Part shown: positions 53,095-64,000 of the stretch, one piece after another
Layout: every line of letters begins with the position of its first letter
Numbering within the stretch: position 1 is the stretch's first letter
From: Xenopus tropicalis
Lineage: Eukaryota; Chordata; Amphibia; Anura; Pipidae
Assembly (NCBI RefSeq): GCF_000004195.4
Contig: NC_030678.2
Location: forward strand, 137,393,047-137,457,046
Length of the DNA stretch: 64,000 nucleotides
Reading direction: 5' to 3'
Position numbers and translations under genes: made by a program
Notes under the pieces: model-generated
What the model was told of the DNA's origin: nothing
What the model saw: only the letters and a program-made list of their open reading frames with translations
Databases searched by the model: none

Positions 53095-53665
53095 CTTTTT
53101 TCTGTAATAATTAAACAGAACCTTGTTCTTTACCCCAAGATATAATTAATTCTTATTGGAGGCAAATCAATTTTGTTTGTTTCATTTATTTAAAGTTTCA
53201 ATAATAATTTAGCAGACTTAAAGGAGAAGGAAAGGCTATGTCACTTGGGGGTGCCAAAATTTTAGGCACTCCCAAGTTACTTAAATCGCTTATCTTGTAC
53301 CCCGGGCTGGTGCCCCTGTTAGGAGAAAACCGCACCAGCCTGGGGTAGCTGTAGCGAGCGGTTCCTTCTTCTGCGGCAAAATCCCTGGGCCGGCGCATTA
53401 GAGTGAAAAGCTGACTTTGTTGTTTAAGTTCGGCTTTTCACTCTAATGTGCATGCGCAATGCGCCAACGCGGAAGAGGAAGCGTTCGCAGCTACCCTGGG
53501 CTGGTGCAGTTTTCTCCTAACAGGGGCACCAGCCCGGGGTATAAGGTAAGCAATTTAAATCACTTGGGGGTGCCAAAATGTTAGGTGTAAGTGACTTAGG
53601 CTTTCCTTCTCCTTTAAGGTATGGAAATCCAAATTACAGAAAGATCATTTATTCAGAGAAGTTTT
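53095..53665. mobile_element. CAGGTAT-type MITE remnant, host of a nested element
   Basis: The left part (ataattaattcttattggag, aatttagcagac) and right part (ggtatggaaatccaaattac) are the two halves of the family in inverted orientation, split at TTAA. Confidence 0.7.
53218..53617. mobile_element. T2-like long-TIR MITE, nested
   Basis: It starts TTAAAGGAGAAGGAAAGGCT and ends AGGCTTTCCTTCTCCTTTAA, perfect inverted ends. The arms extend for about 150 bases (cacttgggggtgccaaaat, accccgggctggtgcccctg). Confidence 0.9.
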
Positions 53666-53967
53666 TTAATCTAGCCTGATATGGGCTGCAAGCAAACATG
53701 TTAGATCAAAGAACAACCAAGAAATGCCAATTCAGTGGCCTCAGAAGTTCGGTCAGTGGCATTGGCAACATAGAATTTAAATTCCTTGTCAAGTCTGAGG
53801 ATACTACCTTGTTGCTATGGTCAGTACTGCAGCTTGGCACTGCAGTGGTTCGCATTGATGTTGGCGTCTGTAGTTCCAACCAGTAAAATATCTGCAAGTA
53901 TGTTCTCCCCTATCTCTGGATATCCTCTGGGTACTCTGTTTTCAGAATGTGGGAGAAGACCCTAGAG

Positions 53968-54240
53968 CAGTGATCCCCAACCAGTGGCTTGGGGGCAACA
54001 TGTTGCTCACTAACCCCTTGGATGTTGCTCTCAGTGCCCCCAAACCAGGTAGTTATTTTTGAATTCCCAACTTGGTGGCAAGTTTTGGTTAAATAAAAAA
54101 ACAAGAGGTACTACCAAATAAAGCCTCCTGTAAGCTGATAATGTGCAAAGAGGCTGCCTAATAGCCAATCTTAGCCCTTATTTGGCACCTCCATGAATTT
54201 TTATGATGCTTGTTTTGCTTTCCAAGTCTTTTTACATTTG
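53968..54240. mobile_element. hAT-like element, right end unclear
   Basis: It starts cagtgatccccaaccagtgg, contains gcaacatgttgctcac and gtactaccaaataaagcctc, and is related to 954-1244. Confidence 0.65.
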
Positions 54241-54252
54241 ACTGTGTCTTAC

Positions 54253-54280
54253 GAGTAAGTAAGTAAGTAAGTAAGTAAGG
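54253..54280. repeat. (AAGT)n microsatellite
   Basis: About seven gtaa units, 115 bases before an RNF41 exon. Confidence 0.9.
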
Positions 54281-54416
54281 TTGATGGGCTCCTGTTAAAA
54301 CTGACCCAGTATGTGAATGTGAAACTAGTATTCCTGCTGTACTGGAGAGGTACAGGCACAAGTGAGAGATGACATGTCATGTTTTCTTTTGCAGTGTGCA
54401 GTGTTGGTGATGAGCG

Positions 54417-63384
<8,968 letters not shown>

Positions 63385-63416
63385 GTAATGTCTTTGCATT
63401 CATTTTGTATACAATT

Positions 63417-63662
63417 TTAAGGGCTAGGACACACAGAGCATTGGCTACGCTGCTCTCAGGCTGAGAAAAGAGGATCCATTCCCTTCCACATCTCCATGTA
63501 TCTGCACTGACAGGCACAGCTTCTGTCTGAGTACAGGTACACCGAGCAGAACGGAGTTTGGACTGAAAAATGGGAATGCAGGCATTTTTGGGCTGATCTC
63601 CATTCTGTGTACCTGCACTCAGGCAGAAGCTGTACTTGTCATTGCAGATACACAGAGCTGTG
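63417..63662. repeat. Inverted-repeat element in RNF41 intron
   Basis: It starts ttaagggctaggacacac, and inner blocks cacagcttctgtctgagtac and the inverted gtacctgcactcaggcagaa form a stem. Its start resembles 54613. Confidence 0.6.
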
Positions 63663-64000
63663 GAAGAAAGCAGTTTTAGTTCAAGACCATTGATCAAGCC
63701 AAGTTTTTCTCTCTGCATTCATCTGCCCCCAATTTTGAACAGTTCCACAGCTATAGAAACAGGCCACTCTTCTGGCCAAGGACAACTTCTTTCCTTATTA
63801 CTAAGCAACATTGTAATGGAAAATATTTAGTGTCCTTATCTATTAAAGCATGCTGAGCATTTGTATTGTTTATTTTGATTTACTTTAATTCATACCATTT
63901 CTGTATTTTGTCAGATTTTGTTTTTAACCATATTAAAAAAGGCATAAAAACCTTGTTATACCTAAAGTTAAATAAAATAAATTATTTTTTATTTTGACCA

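Overview
This window is vertebrate nuclear DNA, most likely from a Xenopus-type frog. The four genes are split into short exons with GT-AG introns. Their proteins match vertebrate families throughout, and the spacers are full of short fold-back DNA transposons of the kinds common in Xenopus (TTAA-flanked T2-like MITEs, CAGGTAT-ended MITEs, Tc1-like elements). Species cannot be fixed from sequence alone.

Gene order, left to right: the 3' end of ANKRD52 (+, six last coding exons, 1363-4823); SLC39A5/ZIP5 (-, ten coding exons, 29734-19873); NABP2/SSB1 (-, six coding exons, 44859-40137, with an untranslated first exon ending at 47120); and the 5' half of RNF41/Nrdp1 (+, untranslated exon ending at 48109, coding exons from 54417, running off the right edge). 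ANKRD52 and SLC39A5 are tail to tail; SLC39A5 and NABP2 are in tandem; NABP2 and RNF41 are head to head across a compact GC-rich, CCAAT- and CRE-containing promoter (about 47.1-48.1 kb). As I recall it, the human 12q13 block has the same order and relative orientation, so this is a conserved synteny block and each name is supported by both sequence and neighbours.

The genes do not form one pathway. ANKRD52 is a regulatory ankyrin subunit of protein phosphatase 6, ZIP5 imports zinc across the plasma membrane, NABP2 is a single-stranded-DNA-binding subunit of the SOSS DNA-repair complex, and RNF41 is a RING E3 ligase acting on ErbB3 and other targets. Only NABP2 and RNF41 share a regulatory region.

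Region by region: 1-4.8 kb, ANKRD52 exons with intronic repeats; 4.8-19 kb, ANKRD52 3' UTR of unknown length, then largely repeat-poor spacer with a local duplication at 13.8-14.6 kb and a long AT microsatellite; 19.8-29.8 kb, SLC39A5; 29.8-38.7 kb, a dense MITE cluster; 38.7-47.2 kb, NABP2; 47.2-48.1 kb, shared promoter; 48.1-64 kb, RNF41 first introns holding two Tc1-like transposons and nested MITEs.

I did not find a clearly new biological system. The most interesting observations concern transposon biology: three cases of TTAA-targeting MITEs inserted at a TTAA inside another MITE, two of them at the same internal TTAA of one host family; a pair of adjacent perfect hairpins in an ANKRD52 intron; a perfect 34-bp-arm fold-back; and a Tc1 transposase that has lost the block holding its second catalytic aspartate.
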